Shown one piece after another: positions 26,826 through 35,731 of a DNA stretch of 64,000 nt. Each line of letters starts with the position of its first letter. The first letter of the stretch is position 1. The DNA lies in contig NZ_RSAA01000015.1 of assembly GCF_003931915.1 (NCBI RefSeq), positions 248,001-312,000 on the forward strand, read 5' to 3'. The position numbers were made by a program, and so were the translations under genes. The notes under the pieces are model-generated. The model had not been told where the DNA came from, did no database searches, and saw only the letters and a list, made by a program, of their open reading frames with translations. This DNA comes from Saccharopolyspora rhizosphaerae (GTDB lineage Bacteria > Actinomycetota > Actinomycetes > Mycobacteriales > Pseudonocardiaceae).

Positions 26826-27812
26826 TCAGTCGTTGGCGTGCAGCGCCGCGTTCAGCTCGACCTTGCCGCCGGTGCGGTTGACGACCTCGACCGCGCCGGT
26901 GGTGGAGTTGCGGCGGAACAGCAGGCCGTCGTTGCCCGAGACCTCGGATGCCTTGGTGATCGTGCCGTCCGGCAGCGTGATCTTGGTGCCCGCGGTGACG
27001 TACAGGCCCGCCTCGACCACGCAGTCGTCGCCGAGCGAGATGCCGATGCCACCGTTGGCGCCGATCAAGCAGCGCTCACCGATGGAGATGACCTCCTTGC
27101 CGCCGCCGGACAGCGTGCCCATGATCGACGCACCGCCGCCGACGTCGGAGCCGTCACCGACCACGACGCCCGCCGAGATGCGGCCCTCCACCATGGACGC
27201 GCCCAGCGTCCCGGCGTTGAAGTTCACGAAGCCCTCGTGCATCACGGTGGTGCCGCTGGCCAGGTGCGCCCCCAGCCGGACCCGGTCGGCGTCGCCGATG
27301 CGCACGCCGGAGGGCACCACGTAGTCGACCATGCGCGGGAACTTGTCGACGCTGTAGACGGTGACCGGGCCGCGCGCCCGCAGCCGCAGCCGGGTCGCCT
27401 CGAAGCCCTCCACCGGGCACGGGCCGTGGTTGGTCCACACGACGTTGGCGAGCAGTCCGAACTGGCCGTCCAGGCTCACCCCGTGCGGGCGCACCAGCCG
27501 GTGCGACAGCAGGTGGAGCCGCAGGTAGACGTCGTGCGCGTCAGCCGGCGCATCGGACAGCTTGGCGATGTCGACGCGGACCGCGATGACCTCGACACCC
27601 CGGGCGTCATCCCGCCCGAGCAGCGCGACACCGGCCTCGCCGAGCGATTCGGCGGCCTGCTCCGCGGTCAGCTTCGTCGTACCGGACTCGCCGGAATCGC
27701 TGAGCTTGACGGTCGGGAACCAGGTGTCGAGCACCGTGCCGTCGTCGGTCACGGTCGCCAGGCCCACGCCGTGGGCGCCCGTGGTCTGCGGGTCGGGGAT
27801 GTTCGCGCTCAT
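26826..27812 (-). CDS. dapD: Tetrahydrodipicolinate N-succinyltransferase
   Basis: DapD succinylates tetrahydrodipicolinate, the first committed step of the succinylase branch to diaminopimelate. The 328-residue product has the actinobacterial long N-domain ([19 protein letters not shown]) and the left-handed beta-helix hexapeptide repeats ([57 protein letters not shown]). ATG 27812 is preferred because TACCGT lies exactly 7 nt upstream (27825-27820), which predicts a leaderless mRNA; TTG 27833 is possible. Opposite orientation to dapE, as in M. tuberculosis. Confidence 0.95.
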   Translation of the reverse strand: MSANIPDPQTTGAHGVGLATVTDDGTVLDTWFPTVKLSDSGESGTTKLTAEQAAESLGEAGVALLGRDDARGVEVIAVRVDIAKLSDAPADAHDVYLRLHLLSHRLVRPHGVSLDGQFGLLANVVWTNHGPCPVEGFEATRLRLRARGPVTVYSVDKFPRMVDYVVPSGVRIGDADRVRLGAHLASGTTVMHEGFVNFNAGTLGASMVEGRISAGVVVGDGSDVGGGASIMGTLSGGGKEVISIGERCLIGANGGIGISLGDDCVVEAGLYVTAGTKITLPDGTITKASEVSGNDGLLFRRNSTTGAVEVVNRTGGKVELNAALHAND

Positions 27813-27857
27813 CCTTGGAACGGTAATCGGCAACGCCGCACCCGGCCTGCACGGGGG

Positions 27858-28292
27858 TCAGCTCTTGAGGGCGCTCGGGAGGTGACAACCGGTGGTCAAC
27901 GTCAGGATCGTGGTCCCCGCCGTGCCGAAGGTGTAGACGGCGCCGTAGGCGTCGTTGCCGGTGATCTCGTGGTCGCGGGTGCGGTTGATGATGATCTCCG
28001 GCTCGCCGAAGCCGTACTCGGCCGTGATCGAGCGGACGATGGACACCGCGACCGGCCAGTCGGCGTCGGTGATCGGCTGGGCACCCCGCCACGACTCCAG
28101 CACCCTGCTCTCGGCGTCGGCACCGGCGAACTCCGAGCAGTCGACCCTGCTCTCCGGTGCGGACACCGCCCACTTCAGCGGGCCGACCAGGTGGTCCAGC
28201 AGGTCCCGGAGGCGCTGCTGCATCTGCGCGTACTGCGCGCTGATCTGCTCGATGCTCGGGCGCTGCTGGAGCGCGCTTCGCGGGTCCAACAC
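27858..28292 (-). CDS. LppA-like protein without signal peptide
   Basis: The 144-residue product resembles the actinobacterial LppA lipoprotein family in its second half: ESWRGAQPITDADWPVAVSIVRSITAEYGF, then INRTRDHEITG and FGTAGTTILTLTTGCHLP. Here no signal peptide or lipobox precedes it; the protein starts LDPRSALQQRPSIEQISAQY, a Gln-rich helical region. It may be a cytosolic variant or have lost its signal. It lies between dapD and a small membrane-protein gene on the same strand. Function unknown. Confidence 0.7.
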   Translation of the reverse strand: MLDPRSALQQRPSIEQISAQYAQMQQRLRDLLDHLVGPLKWAVSAPESRVDCSEFAGADAESRVLESWRGAQPITDADWPVAVSIVRSITAEYGFGEPEIIINRTRDHEITGNDAYGAVYTFGTAGTTILTLTTGCHLPSALKS

Positions 28293-28403
28293 TGCTACCC
28301 CCGTCAGAGTCGGACGTCGTTCCGGACGTCAAGAGATGATGCCGGACCGCTCGAGGCGACCCGGACGCGGCACCCGCGGGAGCACCCGTGCGAGTACCGA
28401 TGC

Positions 28404-28904
28404 TCAGCCGAACAGGTTCAGCGCGAAGCTCATCAGGCCGAAGGCGACCACCGGCCCGATGCCCAGGGCGAGCAGGCCCACGACCACCGCGTGACCGTCG
28501 ACCTCGGTCGTCGGACCCGGAACCGCAGGAAGACCGGCCCGGCCAGCAGCACCAGCACGGAGCCCCGTGACGACCCCGGCCGGGGTGCAGCCGCCGTGCC
28601 CGCCGGGATGGCGGGGCACCACAGCGCTCCAGACCCCCGCGAACGCGGTGAACGCGGCCAGCGGCACCGCCACGACCGTCGCGAGAGCCGCGAACCACAG
28701 CGGCGGTGCGGCCGCTGGTGTCGGCGTCGTCGTCCACGACCCGATCCCGTCCGCGGAAGGCAGGTGGTGGCGGGTGCACGCGCTCGGGACCGTGCAACCG
28801 GTTTCGCGGAAGCTGTTGATGGCGTGGAGAACCCCCGGGAGGCGCACCTGCTCGGCCTGCGCTCCGGCTGCGCGCCACGCTCGCGGACCCGCTCCGCACC
28901 CCAT
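28404..28904 (-). pseudogene. Small membrane-protein gene with two compensating frame changes
   Basis: The outer parts read in one frame: a membrane helix FAALATVVAVPLAAFTAFAG, and at the end GHAVVVGLLALGIGPVVAFG. Between about 28500 and 28560 this frame turns into codons with many T third positions (GCT GGT GCT GCT), while a second frame gives nearly all G/C third positions and a hydrophobic segment SVLVLLAGPVFLRFRV. The simplest reading is a protein with about three membrane segments whose frame is broken by one indel on each side. Sequencing error or real mutation cannot be told apart here. The upstream LppA-like gene follows it. Confidence 0.55.
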
Positions 28905-29023
28905 GTCGCCTCCGCCACCACCGGTTCACGAGCCTAGTCCGATGATCTCGGCCGTGGTGGCGGCTGTCGTGATCCGGTCCCGCCGATGCCTGTCCTGCAG
29001 GTCAGCGCGGTAGCCTGCCGGGC

Positions 29024-30100
29024 GTGACCGCTTCGTTGGACCTCACCTCGGACCCCGTCGAGCTGACCGCCGCGCTGGTGGACATCCCCAGCGTGTCCGG
29101 CTCGGAGAAGACCATCGCGGACGCCGTGGAGCAGGCGCTGCGCGCGCAGGCACCGCACCTGGAGGTGGTCCGCAACGGCGAAGCCGTGCTGGCGCGCACC
29201 CACCTCGGCCGCGGCACCCGGGTCGTGCTGGCCGGGCACCTCGACACCGTGCCGGTCAACGACAACCTCCCGTCCCGGCGCACCGGTTCCGGCGAGGACG
29301 AACTGCTGCACGGCTGCGGCACCACCGACATGAAGAGCGGCGACGCGGTGATGCTGAACCTCGCCGCCACGCTGGGCGAACCGCGGCACGACCTCACGTT
29401 CGTGTTCTACGACTGCGAGGAGATCGAGGCCGAGCGCAACGGGCTGGGGCGCATCGAGCGCGAGCTCCCGGAGTGGCTCGAGGGCGATCTGGCGGTGGTG
29501 TGCGAGCCGTCCAACGGCGCGATCGAGGCGGGCTGCCAGGGCACGATCCGCGTCGAGGTCCGCACCACCGGCACCCGCGCCCACACCGCGCGGGCGTGGA
29601 TGGGGGAGAACGCGATCCACGCCGTGCAGCCGATCCTCCAGCGGCTGGTGGAGCACACGCCGCGCAACCCGGTGATCGACGGCCTCCAGTACCGGGAAGG
29701 CCTGCAGGCCGTGAAGATCTCCGGCGGAGTCGCCGGCAACGTCGTGCCCGACTCGTGCGTGGTCACCGTCAACCACCGCTTCGCCCCGGACAAGTCGGCC
29801 GAGCAGGCCGAAGCGGAGCTGCGGGAGATCTTCGCGGGGTACGAGGTCACCGTCACCGACCTGTCGGCGGGTGCCCTGCCCGGGCTGACGTCCCCGGCGG
29901 CGGCGGAACTGGTCGAGGCCTCGCAGTCCGAGCCGGTCGCCAAGCTCGGTTGGACCGACGTCGCCCGCTTCGCCGCCCGCGGCCTGCCCGCGGTCAACTT
30001 CGGCCCCGGCGACCCCACCCTGGCCCACACCCAGCAGGAGCACGTCCGCACTCCCGAGATCCGCCACTGCGCCGAAACCCTCCAACGCTTCCTCAGCTGA
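29024..30100 (+). CDS. dapE: Succinyl-diaminopimelate desuccinylase
   Basis: DapE hydrolyses N-succinyl-LL-diaminopimelate to give LL-diaminopimelate. The 358-residue M20 metallopeptidase has the first metal site GHLDTVPV, the bridging aspartate in [14 protein letters not shown], the catalytic Glu pair in [13 protein letters not shown], and a C-terminal histidine in [12 protein letters not shown] 29024 lies exactly 7 nt after TAGCCT (29011-29016), a leaderless arrangement. Together with dapC and dapD it completes most of the succinylase branch within this window. Confidence 0.94.
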   Translation: MTASLDLTSDPVELTAALVDIPSVSGSEKTIADAVEQALRAQAPHLEVVRNGEAVLARTHLGRGTRVVLAGHLDTVPVNDNLPSRRTGSGEDELLHGCGTTDMKSGDAVMLNLAATLGEPRHDLTFVFYDCEEIEAERNGLGRIERELPEWLEGDLAVVCEPSNGAIEAGCQGTIRVEVRTTGTRAHTARAWMGENAIHAVQPILQRLVEHTPRNPVIDGLQYREGLQAVKISGGVAGNVVPDSCVVTVNHRFAPDKSAEQAEAELREIFAGYEVTVTDLSAGALPGLTSPAAAELVEASQSEPVAKLGWTDVARFAARGLPAVNFGPGDPTLAHTQQEHVRTPEIRHCAETLQRFLS

Positions 30101-30374
30101 CCGCGAGGTCCCTGGAGCCGAGCCCCGATCACCGCGGTTGTCCGTCCTGCTCTGCGGTGTGGTGCTGGGGGAAGCGTGGAGTTGTCGAGTGCTCGGGCCA
30201 GCAGTCCAGGAGTGGAGCTCTGCGGTGGTCGGGTGTCCCGCGCGACTTCGGTCGGACCGACCTGGACACCGCGGTATCCGGGAGTACCCCGGTACTCGGG
30301 CAGCCTGATCCGTCTTCGAACCCGCCCCCCGGCAATCCGCTACCCCGAGCACCGAGGCCGCCCGCCCGGGGAGG
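30101..30374. other. 274-bp gap between dapE and the slipin gene
   Basis: The genes converge here and no gene is supported between them. GAGTACC-CC-GGTACTC at 30282-30297 and GGTCG-GA-CCGACC near 30251 are small inverted repeats that could help terminate either transcript. A weak partial copy of the palindromic repeat (GCGCGACTTCGG) lies near 30240. Confidence 0.4.
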
Positions 30375-31307
30375 TCAGGCCGTGCCGAGGATTCCCGTGT
30401 CGGTGGCCTCCTGCGTGGTGTGCGGGGCGCGTTGGTTGGGGAGTGCCGGGGTCGGGGTGGACTCCTCCGGCAGTTCGGCGGCGTGGCGCTCGGCTTCGGT
30501 GAGTTCCGGCGCCTCGGGTTCTTCGGGCTCCTCGCTGGGCTGCTCCGAGCCCGTCTTCTCCTGGATCTTGTCCACGAACTGCAGCAGCTCCACCGGGAAC
30601 GGCAGGACCAGGGTCGAGTTCTTCTCGGCCGCGACCTCCACGACGGTCTCCAGCAGCCGCAGCTGCAGCGCGGCCGGGGTGTCGGACATGACGCGGGCCG
30701 CGTCGGAGAGCTTGCGGGACGCCTGGAACTCGCCGTCGGCGGAGATGACCCGCGACCGGCGTTCGCGCTCGGCCTCGGCCTGGCGGGCGATGGAGCGCTT
30801 CATCGACTCCGGCAGCGAGACGTCCTTGATCTCCACCCGGTCGATGTGCACGCCCCAGCCCAGCGCCGGGCTGTCGAGCATCAGCTCGAGGCCCTGGTTG
30901 AGCCGTTCGCGGTTGGACAGCAGGTCGTCGAGGTCGCTCTTGCCGATGATCGACCGCAGCGAGGTCTGCGCGACCTGGCCCACGGCGAACAGGTAGTCCT
31001 CGACGTTGACCACGGCACGTGCCGCGTCCTGGACCCGGAAGTAGACGACCGCGTCCACCCGGACCGTGACGTTGTCGCGGGTGATGCCCTCTTGCGCGGG
31101 CACCGGCATCGTGACGATCTGCAGGTTGACCTTCTGCAACTTGTCCACGACCGGGATGATCGTGGTGATGCCCGGGCCGCGGGTGAGTTCCTGCAACTTG
31201 CCGAAGCGGAACACCACGCCCCGCTCGTACTGCTTGATGATCTTGACGCTGGAGGCGGCGTAGACGACACCGAGCACGAGGATTGCGATGAGCAGTTCGA
31301 TGAGCAT
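30375..31307 (-). CDS. SPFH/band-7 protein, slipin type
   Basis: The 310-residue protein has one N-terminal membrane helix (IELLIAILVLGVVYAAS), then a stomatin/slipin band-7 domain (IIKQYERGVVFRFGKL; VDAVVYFRVQDAARAVVNVEDY; AQTSLRSIIGKSDLDDLL; GVHIDRVEIKDVSLP), a coiled coil EAERERRSRVISADGEF and an acidic, Pro-rich C-tail. Slipins form membrane scaffolds and often pair with an NfeD protease partner; no nfeD is seen beside it. GGGAG lies 6 nt before ATG 31307. Confidence 0.93.
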   Translation of the reverse strand: MLIELLIAILVLGVVYAASSVKIIKQYERGVVFRFGKLQELTRGPGITTIIPVVDKLQKVNLQIVTMPVPAQEGITRDNVTVRVDAVVYFRVQDAARAVVNVEDYLFAVGQVAQTSLRSIIGKSDLDDLLSNRERLNQGLELMLDSPALGWGVHIDRVEIKDVSLPESMKRSIARQAEAERERRSRVISADGEFQASRKLSDAARVMSDTPAALQLRLLETVVEVAAEKNSTLVLPFPVELLQFVDKIQEKTGSEQPSEEPEEPEAPELTEAERHAAELPEESTPTPALPNQRAPHTTQEATDTGILGTA

Positions 31308-31543
31308 GACCGGCTCCCGGGCTCGCGGAGGAACACGGCCCGACGGCGCTGGAGCGCCTCCGTAGATCGTGGAGCAGACCTGCGTGTCGCGCCCGGCTCG
31401 CGTCGCCGGCGCCGCTAGATCTTTTCTTCGTATCGTACGCCGCGAGGCCGTCCTGTGAATCCCAGGTGAACAGGCCTTTCGTCCCGCGTGCGCAGCGGCG
31501 GGGCGGCTCGGACGGCGATCTGCAACTGCGTACGCTCGTCGCT

Positions 31544-32329
31544 ATGACAGTCGACGGTCAGTGGGGTGAACCCAACGGTGCGGAGCGACCGCACGAGAAG
31601 CAACGCGGCCCCGTGGTGCTGCGTCGTTCGCGGCTGAGCGAGCCGACCACCACCGACCAGCGGTTGCTGGACTCCAGAGGACCTTCGGACTGGGTGCACA
31701 CCGACCCGTGGCGGGTGCTGCGCATCCAGGCCGAGTTCGTCGAGGGCTTCGGCGCGCTGGCCGAGGTGCCGCGGGCGGTCACCGTGTTCGGCTCCGCGCG
31801 CACCCCGCGGGAGCACCCCGAGTACGCCACCGGCGTGGCCCTCGGGCGTGCCCTCGCGGGCATCGGCTGCGCGGCCATCACCGGTGGTGGGCCCGGCACG
31901 ATGGAGGCGGTCAACCGCGGCGCCTCGGAGGCCGGCGGGCTGTCGATCGGACTGGGCATCGAGCTGCCCTTCGAGCAGGGTCTGAACCCGTGGGTGGACC
32001 TCGGCGTCAACTTCCGGTACTTCTTCGTCCGCAAGACGATGTTCATGAAGTACGCGCAGGCGTTCATCTGCCTGCCCGGCGGGTTCGGGACCATGGACGA
32101 GCTGTTCGAGTCCCTGACCCTGGTGCAGACGAAGAAGGTCACCAAGTTCCCGGTCGTGCTGTTCGGCAAGGACTACTGGCAAGGCCTCTACGACTGGATC
32201 CGGGACAACATGCTCGCCGGCGGCAAGATCGGCGAGAAGGACATGGCGCTGCTGCACGTCACCGACGACATCGACGACGCGGTGTCGGTCGTGGCGGAGG
32301 CGTACGAAGCGTGGGAGGCGACCCATTGA
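31544..32329 (+). CDS. LOG-family (TIGR00730) protein, long form
   Basis: The 261-residue product has the LOG/lysine-decarboxylase-like Rossmann fold: TVFGSARTPREHPEY, ITGGGPGTMEAVNRGA, and the nucleotide-binding PGGFGTMDELFE. LOG enzymes cleave cytokinin-type nucleotide ribosides or other nucleoside monophosphates; the bacterial substrate is usually unknown. ATG 31544 lies 7 nt after TACGCT (31531-31536), which predicts a leaderless mRNA; an upstream ATG 31466 is less likely. A second, shorter LOG gene overlaps its end. Confidence 0.9.
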   Translation: MTVDGQWGEPNGAERPHEKQRGPVVLRRSRLSEPTTTDQRLLDSRGPSDWVHTDPWRVLRIQAEFVEGFGALAEVPRAVTVFGSARTPREHPEYATGVALGRALAGIGCAAITGGGPGTMEAVNRGASEAGGLSIGLGIELPFEQGLNPWVDLGVNFRYFFVRKTMFMKYAQAFICLPGGFGTMDELFESLTLVQTKKVTKFPVVLFGKDYWQGLYDWIRDNMLAGGKIGEKDMALLHVTDDIDDAVSVVAEAYEAWEATH

Positions 32330-32865
32330 GCAACGTGTCGGTGTGCGTCTACTGCGCGTCCGGGCCGGTGCCGCAGCACTACCTGGAGCTGGCCGCAGCG
32401 GTCGGCAGCAAGATCGGCAAGCGCGGGTGGACGCTGGTCTCCGGTGGCGGCAAGGTCTCGATGATGGGCGAGATCGGCCGCGCGGTCCGGGCCGACGGTG
32501 GTCGCACCATCGGCGTCATCCCGCGCGCGCTGGTGGACCGGGAGGTCGGTGACACCGACTCCGACGAGCTGCTGGTCGTCGACACCATGCGCGAGCGCAA
32601 GGGCCTGATGGACGCCCACGCCAACGCGTTCCTGACGCTGCCCGGCGGCATCGGCACGTGCGAGGAGCTCTTCGAGATCTGGACCGCCCGCTACCTGGGG
32701 ATGCACGACAAGCCGGTGGTGCTGCTCGACCCGGACGAACACTTCAAGGGACTGCTGGACTGGCTCCGCGGCCTGGTGGAGAGCGGGTTCGCGTCGCAGC
32801 ACTCGGTGGACGTGCTCACGGTGACCTCGGACATCGACGAGGCGTTGGACGCACTGGTCCCATGA
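32326..32865 (+). CDS. LOG-family (TIGR00730) protein, short form
   Basis: The 179-residue product has SVCVYCASG, the VSGGGKVSMMGEIGRAV block, and PGGIGTCEELFEIWT, the canonical LOG motif with its catalytic arginine-glutamate pair (MRERKGLMD). TTG 32326 overlaps the TGA of the preceding gene as TTGA and has GGAGG at 8 nt, so it is the best start; GTG 32335 is an alternative. It corresponds by position to M. tuberculosis Rv1205, upstream of folP2, and overlaps it. Confidence 0.9.
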   Translation: MSNVSVCVYCASGPVPQHYLELAAAVGSKIGKRGWTLVSGGGKVSMMGEIGRAVRADGGRTIGVIPRALVDREVGDTDSDELLVVDTMRERKGLMDAHANAFLTLPGGIGTCEELFEIWTARYLGMHDKPVVLLDPDEHFKGLLDWLRGLVESGFASQHSVDVLTVTSDIDEALDALVP

Positions 32866-33737
32866 GCGCACGACCACTGCGGTTCCGGGACAAGGAGATG
32901 CCCGCGGACCGGCCGCTGGTGATGGCCATCGTCAACCGCACCCGCGACTCCTTCTACGACCGCGGCCGCACCTTCACCGCCGAGGCGGCGTTCGCCGCGG
33001 TCGACCGGGCCGTGGCGGACGGGGCCGACATCGTCGACATCGGTGGAGTGCGAGCCGGTGCGCAGGGCGAACGTGTCGACGCCGAGAGTGAAGCCGCGCG
33101 CGTGGTGCCGTTCGTGGCGGCCGTGCGCGAACGGCACCCGGGCCTGGTGATCAGCGTCGACACCTGGCGGCACGAGGTCGCCGACCGGGTCTGCGCGGCC
33201 GGTGCCGACCTGGTCAACGACACCTGGGCCGGTGCTGACCCGCGGCTGGCCGAGGTCGCCGCCGAGCACCGAGTCGGGGTGGTCTGCTCGCACACCGGCG
33301 GGCTGGAGCCGCGCACCGACGCCTACCGCTCCCGCTACGCCGACGTCGTCTCCGAGGTGACCGAGGAGCTGGTCGCGCGGGCCGAGCGGGTGGTGGCGCT
33401 GGGCGTGCCGGCCGAGGGGGTGCTCATCGACCCGACGCACGACTTCGGCAAGAACACCTGGCACGGGCTGGCGCTGCTGCGCCACGCCGGTGAGCTGGCC
33501 GCCACCGGCTGGCCGGTGCTGATGGCGCTGTCGAACAAGGACTTCGTCGGCGAGACGCTCGGCACCGAGGTCACCGAGCGGTTGGAAGGCACGTTGGCCG
33601 CGACCGCCGTGGCGGCGTGGCAGGGCGCCCGGGTGTTCCGTGCGCACCAGGTGCGCGAGACGCGCCGGGTGCTCGACATGGTCGCGAGCATCGCCGGGAC
33701 CCGGGAGCCGGACCAGGTGCTGCGCGGCCTGGCCTGA
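32862..33737 (+). CDS. folP2: Dihydropteroate synthase-like protein FolP2
   Basis: The 291-residue TIM-barrel protein resembles DHPS but belongs with the actinobacterial FolP2 group, whose M. tuberculosis member is reported to lack DHPS activity. The first motif reads VNRTRDSFYDRG, with Arg where folate enzymes have Pro, and the second reads DGADIVDIGGVRAGA. DVV/SHTGG and IDPTHDFGKNT blocks are kept. ATG 32862 overlaps the LOG stop as ATGA. A true folP is expected elsewhere. The role is unknown. Confidence 0.9.
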   Translation: MSARPLRFRDKEMPADRPLVMAIVNRTRDSFYDRGRTFTAEAAFAAVDRAVADGADIVDIGGVRAGAQGERVDAESEAARVVPFVAAVRERHPGLVISVDTWRHEVADRVCAAGADLVNDTWAGADPRLAEVAAEHRVGVVCSHTGGLEPRTDAYRSRYADVVSEVTEELVARAERVVALGVPAEGVLIDPTHDFGKNTWHGLALLRHAGELAATGWPVLMALSNKDFVGETLGTEVTERLEGTLAATAVAAWQGARVFRAHQVRETRRVLDMVASIAGTREPDQVLRGLA

Positions 33738-33744
33738 TCAGGCC
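33731..33744. terminator. Palindrome over the two facing stop codons
   Basis: GGCCTGATCAGGCC is perfectly symmetric and contains both stops: TGA of folP2 (33735-33737) and TGA of the minus-strand gene (33740-33738). The two genes meet with no gap. Confidence 0.4.
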
Positions 33745-34091
33745 GCGCCGACCGCGGTGCGGACCAGGTGCGTGAGCGCCGGGATCGGGACGTCCGGGCG
33801 GACCTGGCGCAACACCGGGGCGAACCGGATCCAGCGGGACTGCACCCGCGGCGGGCTGGGCTGCTCGACGGCCAGCTCGTCGACGAGCTCGGCGAGCCGC
33901 CACTTCGACTCCTCCAGGTCCAGGCTCGGCTCGGGGTGCTGGTCGAGGACCTCGACCAGCGAGTTCAGGTAGACGCGGATCTGGTCGAGGGCGGCCAGCC
34001 GCTCCTCCTGCCCGGAGGTGGCTCGTGGTTGCGGCGCGTCCCTGGTGAGCGGGTCGGTGCCGCTGGTCGTGTCGGTCTGGCTGTCACGCAC
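33738..34091 (-). CDS. Hypothetical protein, 117 residues
   Basis: I do not recognise this product. A disordered, Thr/Ser-rich first 25 residues is followed by an amphipathic helix-rich region (EERLAALDQIRVYLNSLVEVLDQ; ESKWRLAELVDELAVE) and a basic-hydrophobic tail (SRWIRFAPVLRQVRPDVPIPALTHLV). GTG 34091 is the first start; an AGGAG lies 13 nt before it, which is long. It takes the position where other actinobacteria carry gpgS, between folP2 and the DivIVA-domain gene. Codon use is normal. Confidence 0.65.
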   Translation of the reverse strand: MRDSQTDTTSGTDPLTRDAPQPRATSGQEERLAALDQIRVYLNSLVEVLDQHPEPSLDLEESKWRLAELVDELAVEQPSPPRVQSRWIRFAPVLRQVRPDVPIPALTHLVRTAVGAA

Positions 34092-34321
34092 GGGTATCGG
34101 CTCCTGGTCTGGTCCGGCCGGAGGGGAGGGGGCCTCCGCTTCCCGATCTCCGAGTGTGCTCGGATCAGCCGATCGGGAGCGTCCGTTCGGGTTCGTGCCA
34201 CCCGAACGGCCGACTCACGCCGCTGTGATTCACATCATGGGAGTCAGGATCCAGAAAGGACCTTGGTCCTCTTGTGCGCAGCCGGTGACACTGCCCGGAA
34301 ATATCCGTAGAGTCACTACCT

Positions 34322-34651
34322 GTGAAGGCTGATGCGCTCCGCGGCCACCTGGACGCCCTGCTCCTCGCCACGCTCGACGGCAGGGCGTTGCACGGGTACG
34401 CGATCATCGAGGCTTTGCAAGAACGCAGTGGTGGCGCCCTGGACCTGCCCACGGGCACGGTCTACCCGGCGCTGCGCAGGCTCGAGCGAGCCGGGTTCGT
34501 GCAGAGCTCCTGGAGCACCGTTGGCGGCCGCCAGCGGCGCACGTACCAGCTCACCCAGGCCGGCACCCAGACCCTCCAGGCGGAACGGCGCGCCTGGCGG
34601 GAGTTCACCCACGCCATCGAAGGTGTGCTCACCGCCCCCGCCAAGGCCTGA
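34322..34651 (+). CDS. PadR-family transcriptional regulator
   Basis: The 109-residue protein has a typical PadR winged helix: LRGHLDALLLATLDGRALHGYAIIEAL, GTVYPALRRLERAGFV, and the wing GGRQRRTYQLTQAG. It lacks a long C-terminal dimerisation domain. GTG 34322 lies 8 nt after TAGAGT (34308-34313), and GTGACA sits 17 nt upstream of that as a -35, so this is a convincing leaderless promoter. No transporter gene lies next to it; the target may be elsewhere or its own promoter. Confidence 0.9.
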   Translation: MKADALRGHLDALLLATLDGRALHGYAIIEALQERSGGALDLPTGTVYPALRRLERAGFVQSSWSTVGGRQRRTYQLTQAGTQTLQAERRAWREFTHAIEGVLTAPAKA

Positions 34652-34699
34652 TCGGCCGTCCGCGGTCGTCCGGTCGGTGCGGCGTGCCACGATTGAGCC

Positions 34700-35047
34700 G
34701 TGGCTAGTGCGCTGATCTACCTGTTCGTGGTGCTGGTGGTCGCGGCCGTCGTGTACCTGCTGGCTTCGCTGGTCTTCGGGCGGGGCGAGCAGCTCGCGCC
34801 GCTGCCGCCGGGCTCCACGCCCACTCGGCTGCCCGCCTCGGACGTCGAGGGCTCCGACGTGCGCGCGGTCCGGTTCCAGCAGGTCCTGCGGGGCTACAAG
34901 GCCACCGAGGTGGACTGGGTGCTGGACCGCTTGGCCGGCGAGCTCGACGAGCTGCACGGCCGGATCGCGGTCCTGGAGCGCCAGCTCGACGTCGCCGGTC
35001 AGGAGCTGGAGAAGGCTCGCGCCCAGGGTGGTGCCGAGGATGGGTGA
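34700..35047 (+). CDS. Membrane-anchored DivIVA-domain protein (Rv1209-like)
   Basis: The 115-residue product has one N-terminal membrane helix (LIYLFVVLVVAAVVYLLASLVFG), a short Pro-rich linker and the DivIVA-type motif VRFQQVLRGYKATEVDWVLDRLAGELDELHGRI with a coiled coil to the end. It may take part in polar growth or septum placement; that is inference from the motif. GTG 34700 starts directly before the helix. It overlaps the tag gene by 8 bp, the same neighbour order as Rv1209-Rv1210. Confidence 0.85.
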   Translation: MASALIYLFVVLVVAAVVYLLASLVFGRGEQLAPLPPGSTPTRLPASDVEGSDVRAVRFQQVLRGYKATEVDWVLDRLAGELDELHGRIAVLERQLDVAGQELEKARAQGGAEDG

Positions 35048-35618
35048 CGGCGCGGTGGTCGTCGGCGAGGACGGCCGCGCCCGGTGCCCGTGGGGCGCCG
35101 GCCAGCCCGACTACGCCGAGTACCACGACCAGGAGTGGGGCGTCCCGCTGCGCGGCATCCCGGAGCTCTACGAGCGGATCACCCTCGAGTCGTTCCAGTC
35201 CGGCCTGTCGTGGCTGACGATCCTGCGCAAGCGGCCCGCCTTCCGGAAGGCCTTCGCCGGGTTCGACCCCGAGACCGTCGCGCGCTTCGACGAGGACGAC
35301 CGGCAGCGGCTCCTGGCGGACGCGTCGATCGTGCGCAACCGCGCCAAGGTCGACGCCGCGATCACCAACGCCCGCGCGGTGCTGGAGCTCGACCGGCCGC
35401 TCGACGAACTGCTCTGGTCCTTCGCGCCTCCGCCGCGCGCCGCGTCCCGGCGCCCGGTCGAGCTCGGTGACGTCCCCGCCACGACGCCCGAGTCCCAGGC
35501 CATGGCCAAGGAGCTGAAACGCCGCGGCTTCGTCTTCGTCGGACCCACCACCTGCTACGCCCTCATGCAGGCCACGGGCATGGTCGACGACCACCTCGAG
35601 GGCTGCTGGCGGGCCTGA
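35040..35618 (+). CDS. tag: DNA-3-methyladenine glycosylase I
   Basis: Tag removes 3-methyladenine from alkylated DNA. The 192-residue product shows the family start RCPWGAGQPDYAEYHDQEWG with the first zinc Cys and His, the SFQSGLSWLTILRKRPAFRKAF block, and the second zinc pair in DDHLEGCWR. ATG 35040 overlaps the previous gene by 8 bp; the frame could extend to 35028 (GTG). With alkA, ogt and sbcCD, it makes a total of five repair genes in the window. Confidence 0.95.
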   Translation: MGDGAVVVGEDGRARCPWGAGQPDYAEYHDQEWGVPLRGIPELYERITLESFQSGLSWLTILRKRPAFRKAFAGFDPETVARFDEDDRQRLLADASIVRNRAKVDAAITNARAVLELDRPLDELLWSFAPPPRAASRRPVELGDVPATTPESQAMAKELKRRGFVFVGPTTCYALMQATGMVDDHLEGCWRA

Positions 35619-35674
35619 CCCGTCGAGCGGCGGAAGCGCGGACCCGCAGCGTCCGGTCAGCGAGCACGGCCGCA

Positions 35675-35698
35675 GCGGCACCCGGGTCCGAGTGCCGC
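35675..35698. terminator. Hairpin between the convergent tag and enoyl-CoA hydratase genes
   Basis: GCGGCAC and GTGCCGC form a perfect 7-bp stem with a 10-nt loop, in the 113-bp gap between two facing stop codons. Confidence 0.5.
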
Positions 35699-35731
35699 CG
35701 AGGTTCCGCGCCCGCCCGCAGCTCTGCGGGA

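Noticed and set aside
28388-28570. Plus-strand frame opposite the small membrane gene
   Set aside because: It is short, Arg/Pro-rich and has poor codon-position bias.
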